DNA of 64,000 nucleotides from Janthinobacterium sp. TND4EL3 (GTDB lineage Bacteria; Pseudomonadota; Gammaproteobacteria; Burkholderiales; Burkholderiaceae_D). Positions within the stretch are counted from its first letter, which is position 1. Each line of letters starts with the position of its first letter. Shown in pieces: positions 29,079 through 37,833 of the stretch. The position numbers and the translations under genes were made by a program. The DNA is taken from assembly GCF_900156175.1 (NCBI RefSeq), contig NZ_FTMV01000001.1, positions 496,001 through 560,000 on the forward strand, given 5' to 3'. The notes below the pieces were generated by a model. That model searched no databases. It saw only the letters and a program-made list of their open reading frames with translations, and was not told the origin of the DNA.

Positions 29079-30433
29079 AGGCCTTCCTGGGGTCGATGAC
29101 GGGCCGCGTCTTCATGTTCTTGCTGATCGGTATCGTCGCTTCGGCCGCGCTGACACAGTGGCTGGCCGTGGGCGAACGCCAGCGCGCGCTGGAGCAGTAT
29201 CGCGACTACCATGCCGTAGAACGGGCCGAGCAGCTGGTGATGGCGGCCGACATCGTGCCGCTGGCCTCGCGCGCGGCCTACCTGAAGGTGGCCAACAAGG
29301 GCAGCGTGCGCCTGGAACTGCGTCCCGACGCCGAGCACGTCCCGGGCACGCCGACGGAGTTCTCCACCGCCCTGCAGGCGAAGCTGGGCGAAGGCTTCAA
29401 GGTCAGCGCGCTGGCCGAACGTCCGGCCGCCTGCACGCAGCCGCGCAAGTCGACTGGCCTGTTCGGTCCCAAGCCCTGGGGCGGCACGTGCGAAAACCTT
29501 GATGTGCGCATGCAGGACGGCCACGTGCTGCGCCTGATGGTGTTGCCACCGCGCCAGCAGCCGCCATTCGGCGAGCATAGCGACTGGGTTACCTTGCTGC
29601 CATTTTTGATCAGCATCGCCATCCTCGCCTACCTCGTCACGCGCATGACCATGCGCCCGCTGAAACAGCTGGCGCAGGCGGCAAAAGACCTGGGTAACGA
29701 CATCAACCATCCGCCGCTGACCCTGTCGGGCGCCAGCGAAATCCGCCAGGCCAGCGCCGCTTTCAATGCCATGCAGGCGCGCATCCGCCAGCATATTTCC
29801 CAGCGGACACAAATGCTGGCCGCCATCACGCATGACTTGCAGACGCCGCTCACGCGTCTGCGTCTGCGTCTGGAAAAAGTGGCCGATACGGAATTGTATG
29901 ATCGGCTCGTGGGTGACCTGTCGGCCATGCAAAGCATGGTCAAGGAAGGGCTGGACCTGGCCCGTTCGATGGACAGCACGGAAGCGATGCAGGCGCTCGA
30001 CCTCGACTCGCTGCTAGATAGCGTCTGTTCCGACGCAGCCGATGCGGGCCAGAAAGTGACCCTCAGCGGCCATGCGGGCATGGCCTTGATGGCGCGGCCC
30101 ATCGCCATGCGGCGCTGCCTGGTGAATCTGATCGACAATGCCGTCAAATATGGCCAGTACGCGCATGTGACCGTCGAGCGCATCGCGGGCGCGGCGCGCA
30201 TCCGCATCCGCGACGGCGGGCCAGGCATTGCGCCAGATCAACTGGCCAAGGTGTTCGAACCGTTTTATCGGATAGAAACCTCGCGCTCGCGCGAATCGGG
30301 CGGCACGGGCCTGGGCCTGACCATCGCCCGCAACATCGCCGAGCAGCATGGCGCCACGGTCTTGCTGTCCAATCATGTGGACGGCGGACTGGAAGTGACC
30401 CTCATCGTGCCCGAATATTACGCGGGAAAATGA
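29075..30433 (+). CDS. Sensor histidine kinase (EnvZ/BaeS-like)
   Basis: 452-residue inner-membrane kinase starting with GTG inside the regulator's stop. One helix (about 11-30), a periplasmic domain to about 170, a second helix (about 172-190) and HAMP precede the H box ITHDLQTPLTRL (H253). N, G1 and G2 boxes follow (NLIDNAVKYG, DGGPGI, GTGLGL). The periplasmic domain has exactly two cysteines, C120 and C139, flanking a Pro/Gly-rich loop; they could form a disulfide. An efflux adaptor gene follows after 86 bp. Confidence 0.92.
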   Translation: MKAFLGSMTGRVFMFLLIGIVASAALTQWLAVGERQRALEQYRDYHAVERAEQLVMAADIVPLASRAAYLKVANKGSVRLELRPDAEHVPGTPTEFSTALQAKLGEGFKVSALAERPAACTQPRKSTGLFGPKPWGGTCENLDVRMQDGHVLRLMVLPPRQQPPFGEHSDWVTLLPFLISIAILAYLVTRMTMRPLKQLAQAAKDLGNDINHPPLTLSGASEIRQASAAFNAMQARIRQHISQRTQMLAAITHDLQTPLTRLRLRLEKVADTELYDRLVGDLSAMQSMVKEGLDLARSMDSTEAMQALDLDSLLDSVCSDAADAGQKVTLSGHAGMALMARPIAMRRCLVNLIDNAVKYGQYAHVTVERIAGAARIRIRDGGPGIAPDQLAKVFEPFYRIETSRSRESGGTGLGLTIARNIAEQHGATVLLSNHVDGGLEVTLIVPEYYAGK

Positions 30434-30519
30434 GCATTTCCGTGCGACAATATTGCGCTTTATGCTCCCTCGCAATTACATTCAACCTGCAGCCTGGCGC
30501 TGCAACAGCGTGACAGAAA

Positions 30520-31692
30520 ATGAAAAAGACTAGCCTGGCAATCGTGGTGGGTGCGGCCCTGTGTATCGGTGGCGGCATCTGGTATTTCAATCATCAGTCC
30601 GCCAGCCAGAGCGGTGCAGGAGGCAAGGGCGGCAAGGGAGGGGCGCAGTCGCCCACCACCGTCAGCGTGGTCGCACCCGTGCGCCAGGACGTGCCGATGG
30701 TGCTGCAAGCCAATGGCAGCGTGATGCCGATCAGCAGCGTTGACCTGCATCCGCAGACGACCAGCACGATTAGCAAGGTGCATATCCGCGAAGGCCAGTT
30801 CGTCAAGCAGGGCGAGCTGATGTTTACGCTCGATGCGCGCAGCGAGCACGCGAATGTTGACAAGGCGCAAGCGCAGGTCTTGCGCGACCGCGCCTCGGTG
30901 CAGGATCTCGAACGCCAGCTCAAGCGCAATCAGGATTTGCTGAGCAAGAATTTCATCGCCCAGGGCGCCGTGGATACCCTGCAAAGCCAGCTCGACGCGG
31001 CACGCGCCTTGCTGGCCGCCGACCAGGCCGCCTTGCGCGCCGCCCAGGTCGACTCCAGCTACACGGTCTTGCGCGCGCCGCAGAGCGGCCGCGTGGGCGC
31101 CATCAATGTCTACGCGGGCAGCCTGGTGCAGCCGGTCACTTCGCTGACCAGCATCACCCAGCTCGACCCCATCGATGTGTCGTTCACCTTGCCGGAAAGC
31201 AGCCTGTCAGGCTTGCTGGCGGCACAAAAGGCGGGCGAGGTGCCTGTCACGGCGCTGTTGTCGGACGCGGGCGGCAAGCAGCTCGAGGGCAAACTGAACT
31301 TTATCGACAATGCCGTCGATCCGGCGACCGGTGTGATCAAGATCAAGGCCCGCTTCAATAATGGTGGCACTGACTTGTGGCCTGGCCAGTACGTGAATAC
31401 GCAGCTGACCGTGCGTACCCTCAAGGATGCGCTGGTGATCCCGCAAAACGCCATCATCACGAGTACCGCCGGCACCTTCGTGTACTCGATGGAAGCGGAC
31501 AACACGGCAAAGATGCGCAAGATTGCCCGCGTGTATGCATTCGGACCGAGTGCCGTCGTCACCGGCCTGGCGGGTGATGAAAAAGTCATCGTCGATGGCA
31601 AGCAGAACTTGCGCCCAGGCAGCAAGGTACGCCTGGCGGAAAAACACAAGGCTGCCGATGGCGCCGCCGCACCGCAGGGCAAGCCAGCATGA
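30520..31692 (+). CDS. RND efflux periplasmic adaptor (MdtA/AcrA family)
   Basis: Membrane fusion protein linking an RND pump to an outer-membrane channel; 390 residues. An N-terminal anchor (AIVVGAALCIGGGIWYF) lacks a lipobox. The lipoyl half-motifs (SVDLHPQTTSTISKVHIREG, RAPQSGRVGAINVYAGSLV), the coiled-coil hairpin (about 100-170) and the beta-barrel end (KVIVDGKQNLRPGSKVRL) are all present. It overlaps the pump gene by 4 bp. Confidence 0.93.
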   Translation: MKKTSLAIVVGAALCIGGGIWYFNHQSASQSGAGGKGGKGGAQSPTTVSVVAPVRQDVPMVLQANGSVMPISSVDLHPQTTSTISKVHIREGQFVKQGELMFTLDARSEHANVDKAQAQVLRDRASVQDLERQLKRNQDLLSKNFIAQGAVDTLQSQLDAARALLAADQAALRAAQVDSSYTVLRAPQSGRVGAINVYAGSLVQPVTSLTSITQLDPIDVSFTLPESSLSGLLAAQKAGEVPVTALLSDAGGKQLEGKLNFIDNAVDPATGVIKIKARFNNGGTDLWPGQYVNTQLTVRTLKDALVIPQNAIITSTAGTFVYSMEADNTAKMRKIARVYAFGPSAVVTGLAGDEKVIVDGKQNLRPGSKVRLAEKHKAADGAAAPQGKPA

Positions 31693-34600
31693 ATCTGTCC
31701 GAACTGAGCATCCGCCGCCCCGTCATGGTGGTGTTGCTGTCCCTCTCCATCATCCTGGCCGGCGTGCTGGCCTACCTGAAAATTCCCGTGGCGGCCTTGC
31801 CGAGCTACAACACGCCCGTCATCAACGTGAGCGCCGACCTGGCCGGCGCCAGCCCGGAAACCATGGCCTCGTCGGTGGCTTTGCCGCTGGAAAAACAGTT
31901 TTCCACCATTTCCGGCCTCAGCCTGATCACCTCCACGAGTACGCTGGGCAATACCTCGCTGACCCTGGAATTTGATGCCAGCATCAATGTCAACGAGGCG
32001 GCCGTCGACGTGCAGGCCGCCCTGCTGCGCGCACAGCGCCAGTTGCCGACGGAAATGACGGACTTGCCGTCCTACCGCAAGGTCAATCCGGCCGATGCGC
32101 CGGTGCTGTTCATCCAGATGACGTCGCCCTCGCTGAACTTGTCGGATCTCAATGATTATGCGGAAAACCTGATCGCGCCCAGCCTGTCGACCTTGCCTGG
32201 TGTCGCCCAGGTCATCGTCAATGGCCAGAAACGCTTTGCCGTGCGCGTGCGCGCCCGCGCCGACCTGATGAACGCGCGTAACCTGACGATGGACGAACTG
32301 GCCCAGGCCCTGCGCGCCTCGAACACGAATTCCCCGCTGGGCATCCTTGACGGCCCGAGCCAGACCCTGACCATCCAGGGCAATCCGCAAATGATGAAAG
32401 CGGCCGACTTTGCCGAACTGATCGTCGCCAGCCGCAACGGCCAGCCCGTGCGCCTGAAAGACGTTGCTGAGGTGGAAGACAGCTTTCAATCGATCAAGGC
32501 CGTCGGCAGTTTCAATGGCGAGCGCTCGATCAGCCTGATGGTACAGCGCCAGCCGGATGCCAATACCGTGCAAGTGGTCGATGGCGTGCGCCGTTTGCTG
32601 CCGGGCTTCAAGGAGCAATTGCCGCAGTCGATACAGATCAGCCTGGTCAACGACCGTTCGCTGTCGATCCGCGAAGCCATCCATGACGTCAATTTGACCC
32701 TGGCCCTGACGGTGGTGCTGGTGGTGCTGGTGATCTTTTTGTTCCTGCACCGCGCGGCCGCGACCTTCATTCCGGCCGTCACCATGCCGATCTCGCTGCT
32801 CGGTGCGCTGGCCCTGCTGTACTGGCTCGGCTACAGCCTCGACAACGTGTCCCTGCTGGGCATCACCCTGGCCGTGGGCCTCGTCGTCGACGATGCCATC
32901 GTGGTGCTGGAAAACATCGTGCGCCACATCGAGATGGGCAAGAAGCCGATACGCGCTGCGCTGGAAGGAGCGAAGGAGATGGGCTTTACCATCATCTCGA
33001 TTTCCGTCTCGCTGGTGGCCGTGTTCATCCCCATCTTCTTCATGCCGGGCGTGATCGGCTTGCTGTTCCACGAGTTTGCCGTCGTCGTCTCGCTGGCCGT
33101 GCTGGTGTCCGCCGTCGTGTCGCTGACCCTGGTGCCGATGCTGGCCAGCCGCTTCCTGCCGGCCGACTCGCGCGAGCACAATGACAGCGACCCCAGCCAT
33201 GGCGAGAAAACCTTTATCGGCCGCCATTTCGAAGCGGGTTTTACGAAAGTGCGCAACGGCTACGTGCATCTGCTCGACAAGGCCCTGGCGCACCGCAATG
33301 TGGTGCTGTTCGTTGCTGTGTGTACCTTTGCGCTGACGGTGCTCTTGTACGCGACCATTCCGAAAGGATTCTTCCCCGAGGAAGACCTGGGCCAGATCCA
33401 GGTGAATACGGAAGCGTCGGAAGATATTTCCTCGGCGGCATTGCAGGACTTGCAAGCCCGCGTGGCGGCCGTGCTCAAGGCGGACCCCAGCGTGCAGGAC
33501 GTGACGTCCTTCGTCGGCGGCGGCAACACGGGCCGCATGTTCATGGTGCTGAAGCCGCGCAGCGAACGGCCGAAAATGCCCGTGGTGCTGGAAAACCTGC
33601 GCCGCGCGACGAGCGCCGTGCCCGGCATGGCCGTGTATTTCCGCCCCGTGCAAAACTTGCAACTGGGCGGGCGCCAGAGCAAGAGCCGCTACCAGTACAC
33701 CTTGCAAAGCGTCAGCCCCGACGCCTTGAATGACTGGGCGGAGAAGTTTATCGCAGGCATGCGCGCCGATCCGGCCTTCCGCGACGTCACCAGCGATTCG
33801 CAGATCAAGGGCTTGCAGGCATCGCTCCGGATTGACCGCGACAAGGCCAATCTGCTGGGCGTGCAAATGTCCGATATCCGCACGGCACTGTACAGCGCCT
33901 TTGGCGAGCGGCAAGTGTCGACCATCTATTCCTCGGCCGCCAGCTATTACGTGATCCTGGAGGCGGCCACGCCGGACCGCCAGTATGACGATGCGCTCAC
34001 GCGCGTATCCGTGCGCAGCAAGTCGGGCGAACTGGTGAAACTGTCAAGTATTGCCTACGTGGAACGCACGATCGGCCCCACTGCCGTGAATCACCAGGGG
34101 CAGCTGCAGGCCGTCACCATCGCCTTCAACCTGGCGCCGGACGTGCCGCTGGGCGTGGCCACGGGCAAGATCGACGTGATGGGCAAGGAAATGAGCTTGC
34201 CGGCCTCCATCATCACGCGCTACGGCGGCGATGCGGCCGTGTTCCAGGATTCGCAGGCTAGCCAGATCATCCTCATCATCGCCGCGCTGGCCGTGATTTA
34301 TGTGCTGCTCGGCGTGCTGTATGAAAGCTACATCCACCCGCTGACCATCCTGGCCGGTTTGCCGTCGGCGGCTGTGGGGGCGCTGCTGACCTTGCGCCTG
34401 TTCGGCATGGATCTGACCATGATCGCCATCATCGGTATTTTGATGCTGATCGGTATCGTCAAGAAGAACGCCATCATGATGATCGACTTCGCCCTGCACG
34501 CGCAGCGCAATGAAGGCATGAGCCCGCCTGAAGCCATCCGCCAGGCGTGTATCCTGCGCTTCCGTCCCATCATGATGACGTCGGCGGCGGCCCTGATGGG

Positions 34601-34799
34601 CGCCTTGCCCATCGCCCTGGGCCTGGGCGCCGGTGCCGAGCTGCGCCAGCCGCTGGGCCTGGCCGTGGTGGGTGGCTTGCTGTTTTCGCAAGTGATTACC
34701 CTGTTCATTACCCCTGTCATCTATTTGTTCCTGGACAAATACAGCGGCACGGGGCCGGTGACGGACGAGCAACTGGTGGCACTCGACAACAAGGCTTGA
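31689..34799 (+). CDS. RND multidrug efflux permease (HAE1 family)
   Basis: Proton-driven inner-membrane transporter of 1036 residues, the usual length. It starts NLSELSIRRPVMVVLLSLSI and has twelve predicted helices in two repeats with large periplasmic loops. Proton-relay residues are visible in TM4 (GLVVDDAIVVLEN, near residue 400) and TM10 (GIVKKNAIMMIDF, near residue 920). It resembles the MdtB/MuxB group more than AcrB. No TolC-like outer-membrane gene follows; one elsewhere must be used. Confidence 0.94.
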   Translation: MNLSELSIRRPVMVVLLSLSIILAGVLAYLKIPVAALPSYNTPVINVSADLAGASPETMASSVALPLEKQFSTISGLSLITSTSTLGNTSLTLEFDASINVNEAAVDVQAALLRAQRQLPTEMTDLPSYRKVNPADAPVLFIQMTSPSLNLSDLNDYAENLIAPSLSTLPGVAQVIVNGQKRFAVRVRARADLMNARNLTMDELAQALRASNTNSPLGILDGPSQTLTIQGNPQMMKAADFAELIVASRNGQPVRLKDVAEVEDSFQSIKAVGSFNGERSISLMVQRQPDANTVQVVDGVRRLLPGFKEQLPQSIQISLVNDRSLSIREAIHDVNLTLALTVVLVVLVIFLFLHRAAATFIPAVTMPISLLGALALLYWLGYSLDNVSLLGITLAVGLVVDDAIVVLENIVRHIEMGKKPIRAALEGAKEMGFTIISISVSLVAVFIPIFFMPGVIGLLFHEFAVVVSLAVLVSAVVSLTLVPMLASRFLPADSREHNDSDPSHGEKTFIGRHFEAGFTKVRNGYVHLLDKALAHRNVVLFVAVCTFALTVLLYATIPKGFFPEEDLGQIQVNTEASEDISSAALQDLQARVAAVLKADPSVQDVTSFVGGGNTGRMFMVLKPRSERPKMPVVLENLRRATSAVPGMAVYFRPVQNLQLGGRQSKSRYQYTLQSVSPDALNDWAEKFIAGMRADPAFRDVTSDSQIKGLQASLRIDRDKANLLGVQMSDIRTALYSAFGERQVSTIYSSAASYYVILEAATPDRQYDDALTRVSVRSKSGELVKLSSIAYVERTIGPTAVNHQGQLQAVTIAFNLAPDVPLGVATGKIDVMGKEMSLPASIITRYGGDAAVFQDSQASQIILIIAALAVIYVLLGVLYESYIHPLTILAGLPSAAVGALLTLRLFGMDLTMIAIIGILMLIGIVKKNAIMMIDFALHAQRNEGMSPPEAIRQACILRFRPIMMTSAAALMGALPIALGLGAGAELRQPLGLAVVGGLLFSQVITLFITPVIYLFLDKYSGTGPVTDEQLVALDNKA

Positions 34800-34817
34800 G
34801 TGCCGGCCTGCTCCGTG

Positions 34818-34857
34818 ACCGGCGCCCCGTTCCAGCGTGAACGCGGCGCCGGTTTTG
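34818..34857 (+). terminator. Intrinsic terminator of the RND operon
   Basis: ACCGGCGCC (34818-34826) and GGCGCCGGT (34845-34853) form a perfect 9-bp stem followed by TTTTG, 19 bp past the pump stop. Confidence 0.7.
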
Positions 34858-35071
34858 TATGGTCGGTGATACATACGGTAACAACCGTCAAGGGACGGCT
34901 CGGGTACTCTGGTTACCGCTGCAAGGAATGTCGCTATCCTGTACGCTTCGGGTTGGAAAGGCCGCAGAAGTGTTCCCAAAAGCAAGGGACTCTGGCACTA
35001 TGGCTGCCCTGTAATGTTATTTCTTCGCTACACAGAAAGCATGATTCATTTTGCATGACACGACCCATTTG

Positions 35072-35959
35072 ATGGCTGCCGATTCCGGCGTTTGTCCCAC
35101 CTGCGGGCAAGTGATCCAGCCACCACCGGCCTACGGGTCCAGGACCAGCACCACGCGCAAGGTTGCCCTGGGCGTGTCCGTCTTGCTGCACGTGCTGCTG
35201 GCGGCCTATGTGCTGTTGCGTAGCGACAAGATCGAAAAGATTCCGCCGCCGAAGAAAGAAAGCGCGATGGTCTACATTGCGCCGCTGAAGGACAAGCCGC
35301 AACCGAAGCCGCAGCCGAAACCCACGCCGAAGCCGAAGGATGAAAAAGTTGCCAAGGTGAAACCACCGCCGGCCCCGAGCAAGCGCGTGGTCACAAAAGA
35401 TGTGCCGCGCGACAAGCCGAAACTGGAAACGTACACGCCGCCGCTGGTGTCGAAAGTGCCGTTGCCGCCGCCGCCCGCTGAAGACATGAGCTCGATGATC
35501 GAGCAGCGCCGCAAGCAGCGCGAGGCGCAAAATCCCGCGCCGCCGGCCGAGGAGAGCGAAAACGACCGCGCCATGCGCGTGGCGAAGGCCAATATCGCCG
35601 GTGCGCAAGGACGCAATTCCGGCAGCGACCGCGAAGATTCGGGCGGCGTGTTTTCCATCGTCAACCAGACCTCGTTCAGTGCGGAAGTCAAGTTCAAGGG
35701 CTGGAATGGCAACTTCAAGCGCAACTGGCTGAAGCAGGAAAAAGTGGAACTGGGCAATGAGCCTGACATCGAAACGGCCATCATCAAGAAGATGATCCAG
35801 CTGATCCGTGCTGAAAAGCCCGGCGACTTCGTGTGGGAGTCGCGGCGCCTGGGGCGCAACGTCAACCTCAGCGCCCGCGTCGAGGATACGGCCGAGCTGA
35901 TGGCTTTCCTGCGCCAGGAATTCTTTTCCGAGAAGCGCTCGGGGCCGGGACGGCGCTAG
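35072..35959 (+). CDS. Uncharacterised membrane-anchored protein with CPTCG start and TonB-like Pro/Lys linker
   Basis: Not assigned to a function. The 295-residue product opens with MAADSGVCPTCGQVIQPP, then a transmembrane helix (about 30-48, VALGVSVLLHVLLAAYVLL). A Pro/Lys-rich stretch follows (QPKPQPKPTPKPKDEK), as in TonB-type energy transducers. The C-terminal domain of about 110 residues is folded-looking (FSAEVKFKGWNGNFKRNWLKQ, GDFVWESRRLGRNVNLSARV) but is not a recognisable TonB domain. Start uncertain: an in-frame TTG lies seven codons upstream and neither has a good ribosome binding site. Monocistronic, convergent with engB. Confidence 0.75.
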   Translation: MAADSGVCPTCGQVIQPPPAYGSRTSTTRKVALGVSVLLHVLLAAYVLLRSDKIEKIPPPKKESAMVYIAPLKDKPQPKPQPKPTPKPKDEKVAKVKPPPAPSKRVVTKDVPRDKPKLETYTPPLVSKVPLPPPPAEDMSSMIEQRRKQREAQNPAPPAEESENDRAMRVAKANIAGAQGRNSGSDREDSGGVFSIVNQTSFSAEVKFKGWNGNFKRNWLKQEKVELGNEPDIETAIIKKMIQLIRAEKPGDFVWESRRLGRNVNLSARVEDTAELMAFLRQEFFSEKRSGPGRR

Positions 35960-35981
35960 GCGCCAGAATCCGCTGCAATAA

Positions 35982-36018
35982 AAAAAGGCTGCGCCGTGTG
36001 AACGGGCAGCCTTTTTTA
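35982..36018. terminator. Bidirectional terminator before engB
   Basis: AAAAAAGGCTGC and GCAGCCTTTTTT pair around a 14-nt loop, between the convergent membrane-protein gene and engB. T tracts exist on both strands. Confidence 0.85.
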
Positions 36019-36035
36019 TGCAGCGTTGATCTCGA

Positions 36036-36773
36036 TCAAGCCGGTTTGTCCGACTCCGGCTCGACGTCGTCTTCCATTTCGATCAGTTCGACCATCTGGG
36101 CCGCGCCGTCTTCGCTGATGCCGGCCAGTTCCATGATCTTGTCGTTGGCTTCGTCGATGCCGACGCGCTTCAGGGCCGAGAACAGCTGCACGGTGAACGG
36201 GAAGCCGACGCCGTCTTCATCCACGTAGCTGTCGAGCTTGGCTTTCGCCTGGCGCAAGGCATTCACGGATTCATTGCGGTTCAGCTTATCGACTTTCGTC
36301 AGGATGCAGTGGATCGGCTTGCCTGTCGGGGCGAACCATTCCAGCATCTGGATGTCCAGGTCGGTGAAGGGGCGGCGCGAATCCATGATCAGGATCAAGC
36401 CCGCCAATTGTTCGCGGCGCTGCACGTAGTCGCCCAGCAGGCGCTGCCAGTGCAATTTCGCCGAGCCCGATACTTCCGCGTAGCCGTAGCCCGGCAAGTC
36501 GACCAGCAGGCATTCGATCTCTTCGACGATGGTGGCATCCTTGCGATGCTGCGCCACGTGGGCGCCGCCGATGGAGAAGTAGTTGATGTGCTGGGTACGG
36601 CCAGGTGTCTTGGAGGCGAACGCCAAGCCTTTCTGATTACACAAGATGTTGATGGCGGTCGATTTACCGGCATTGGAGCGGCCGGCAAAGGCGATTTCCG
36701 GCACCGTGGTATCGGGCAGGTCACGCAATTGGTTGACGGTCGTAAAGAAGCGGGCTTGCCAGAGTTTTGACAT
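36036..36773 (-). CDS. engB: Ribosome biogenesis GTP-binding protein EngB (YihA/YsxC)
   Basis: Essential GTPase in 50S subunit assembly. It is 245 residues with the P loop [10 protein letters not shown], the switch motif [23 protein letters not shown] and the base-specificity motif TKVDKLNR. The C terminus carries an acidic extension (about the last 20 residues, [12 protein letters not shown]) beyond the usual 200-210 residues. It is divergent from the cytochrome c4 gene. Confidence 0.96.
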   Translation of the reverse strand: MSKLWQARFFTTVNQLRDLPDTTVPEIAFAGRSNAGKSTAINILCNQKGLAFASKTPGRTQHINYFSIGGAHVAQHRKDATIVEEIECLLVDLPGYGYAEVSGSAKLHWQRLLGDYVQRREQLAGLILIMDSRRPFTDLDIQMLEWFAPTGKPIHCILTKVDKLNRNESVNALRQAKAKLDSYVDEDGVGFPFTVQLFSALKRVGIDEANDKIMELAGISEDGAAQMVELIEMEDDVEPESDKPA

Positions 36774-36959
36774 GGGAGTAGTAAAGCAACAAAAGGGAGC
36801 GATAAGGGAGCGATAACGCCAAGAAGCTATTGTACAATAAGGGGTTGTTTATTGTTGCCGGCGTAGCAGCGATGCGGCTTGCGGCCCTGAAAATAAAGCA
36901 AAAATCCCCAGGGCGCGGCAATGTCCACCACTAATTTCTCACTGTCTCAGGGTGCCTGA

Positions 36960-37649
36960 ATGAATCGTGCGTTTTCACCGTTTGTCCAATCCATGCTGCT
37001 CGCTTTGCTGGCTGTATCGGCAACTGCTTACGCGGTCGAAGAACCGAAACCGGCCCACGCGCCAGCCGTCGCCGTCAAGGCTGACCCCGCCAAGGGCGCT
37101 ACCCTGTACGCCGATGGCGATGCGGCGCGCGGCTTGCCTGCCTGCGTATCCTGCCATGGCGCGGCCGGCAATTCGACCATCACGGTCAATCCCAAGCTGG
37201 CCGGCCAGCATGAAAGCTATATCTACAAGCAATTGGTCGACTTCACTACGCCGGAACGCAACCAGCCCGTCATGACGACGTACGCGAAGATGCTCAGCGA
37301 CGCCGACAAGAAGAATATCGCCGCCTACCTGGGCGCGCAGGTGTCCAAGCCGGGCGCCGCGAAAAACAAGGATACGATTGACTTGGGCAAGAAAATCTAC
37401 CGTGGCGGCATTGCTTCGAAGCAAGTTGCCGCCTGCGCCAGCTGTCATGGCGCGACGGGCAATGGCATTCCCGTCCAGTATCCGCGCATTGCCGGCCAGC
37501 ACCAGGATTACACGGTGGCCCAGCTGACCATGTTCCGCAGCACCAAGGCCGATGCCCGCAAGAACAGCGCGCAAATGCACACCATTGCCGCCCGCATGTC
37601 GGATGACGAGATTGCCGCCGTGGCCGACTATATCGCCGGCTTGAAGTAA
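36960..37649 (+). CDS. Dihaem cytochrome c4
   Basis: Periplasmic electron carrier delivering electrons to terminal oxidases. It is 229 residues. A signal peptide ends near TAYAVEE. Two homologous halves each carry a haem c site, CVSCH (62-66) and CASCH (159-163), with downstream Met ligands (PVMTTYAKM, AQMHTIAARM). It lies beside resB and ccsA, which make such cytochromes, a common betaproteobacterial arrangement. Confidence 0.94.
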   Translation: MNRAFSPFVQSMLLALLAVSATAYAVEEPKPAHAPAVAVKADPAKGATLYADGDAARGLPACVSCHGAAGNSTITVNPKLAGQHESYIYKQLVDFTTPERNQPVMTTYAKMLSDADKKNIAAYLGAQVSKPGAAKNKDTIDLGKKIYRGGIASKQVAACASCHGATGNGIPVQYPRIAGQHQDYTVAQLTMFRSTKADARKNSAQMHTIAARMSDDEIAAVADYIAGLK

Positions 37650-37833
37650 GTTTTCATAGTGGCAAGAGATTGCCAGGCGCACCAGCGCGCATGAAGAGGG
37701 CGGCCGTTTCCACAGGCTGCCCTTTTTCATGGCAAGGGCCAAACAGGAGTATGCTGCCGCCTAGCGCGGAGAAACACTCTGCTCCATGCCTACATTTTCT
37801 TGAAGATTGCATATCCCGTATGAGTATCCACGT

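Noticed and set aside
31110..33914. Very long minus-strand open frame opposite the RND adaptor and pump
   Set aside because: His/Gln/Arg-rich translation typical of an antisense shadow; both plus-strand genes are well matched to their families.
34877..34919. Riboswitch-like fold (CGGTAAC/GTTACCG) after the RND operon
   Set aside because: One short stem with mismatched interior; no known riboswitch core and the next gene start is about 150 bp away.
36797..36819. Direct repeat GGGAGCGATAA in the engB-cytochrome c4 gap
   Set aside because: Only two adjacent copies of 11 bp; probably simple slippage with no further support as a binding site.
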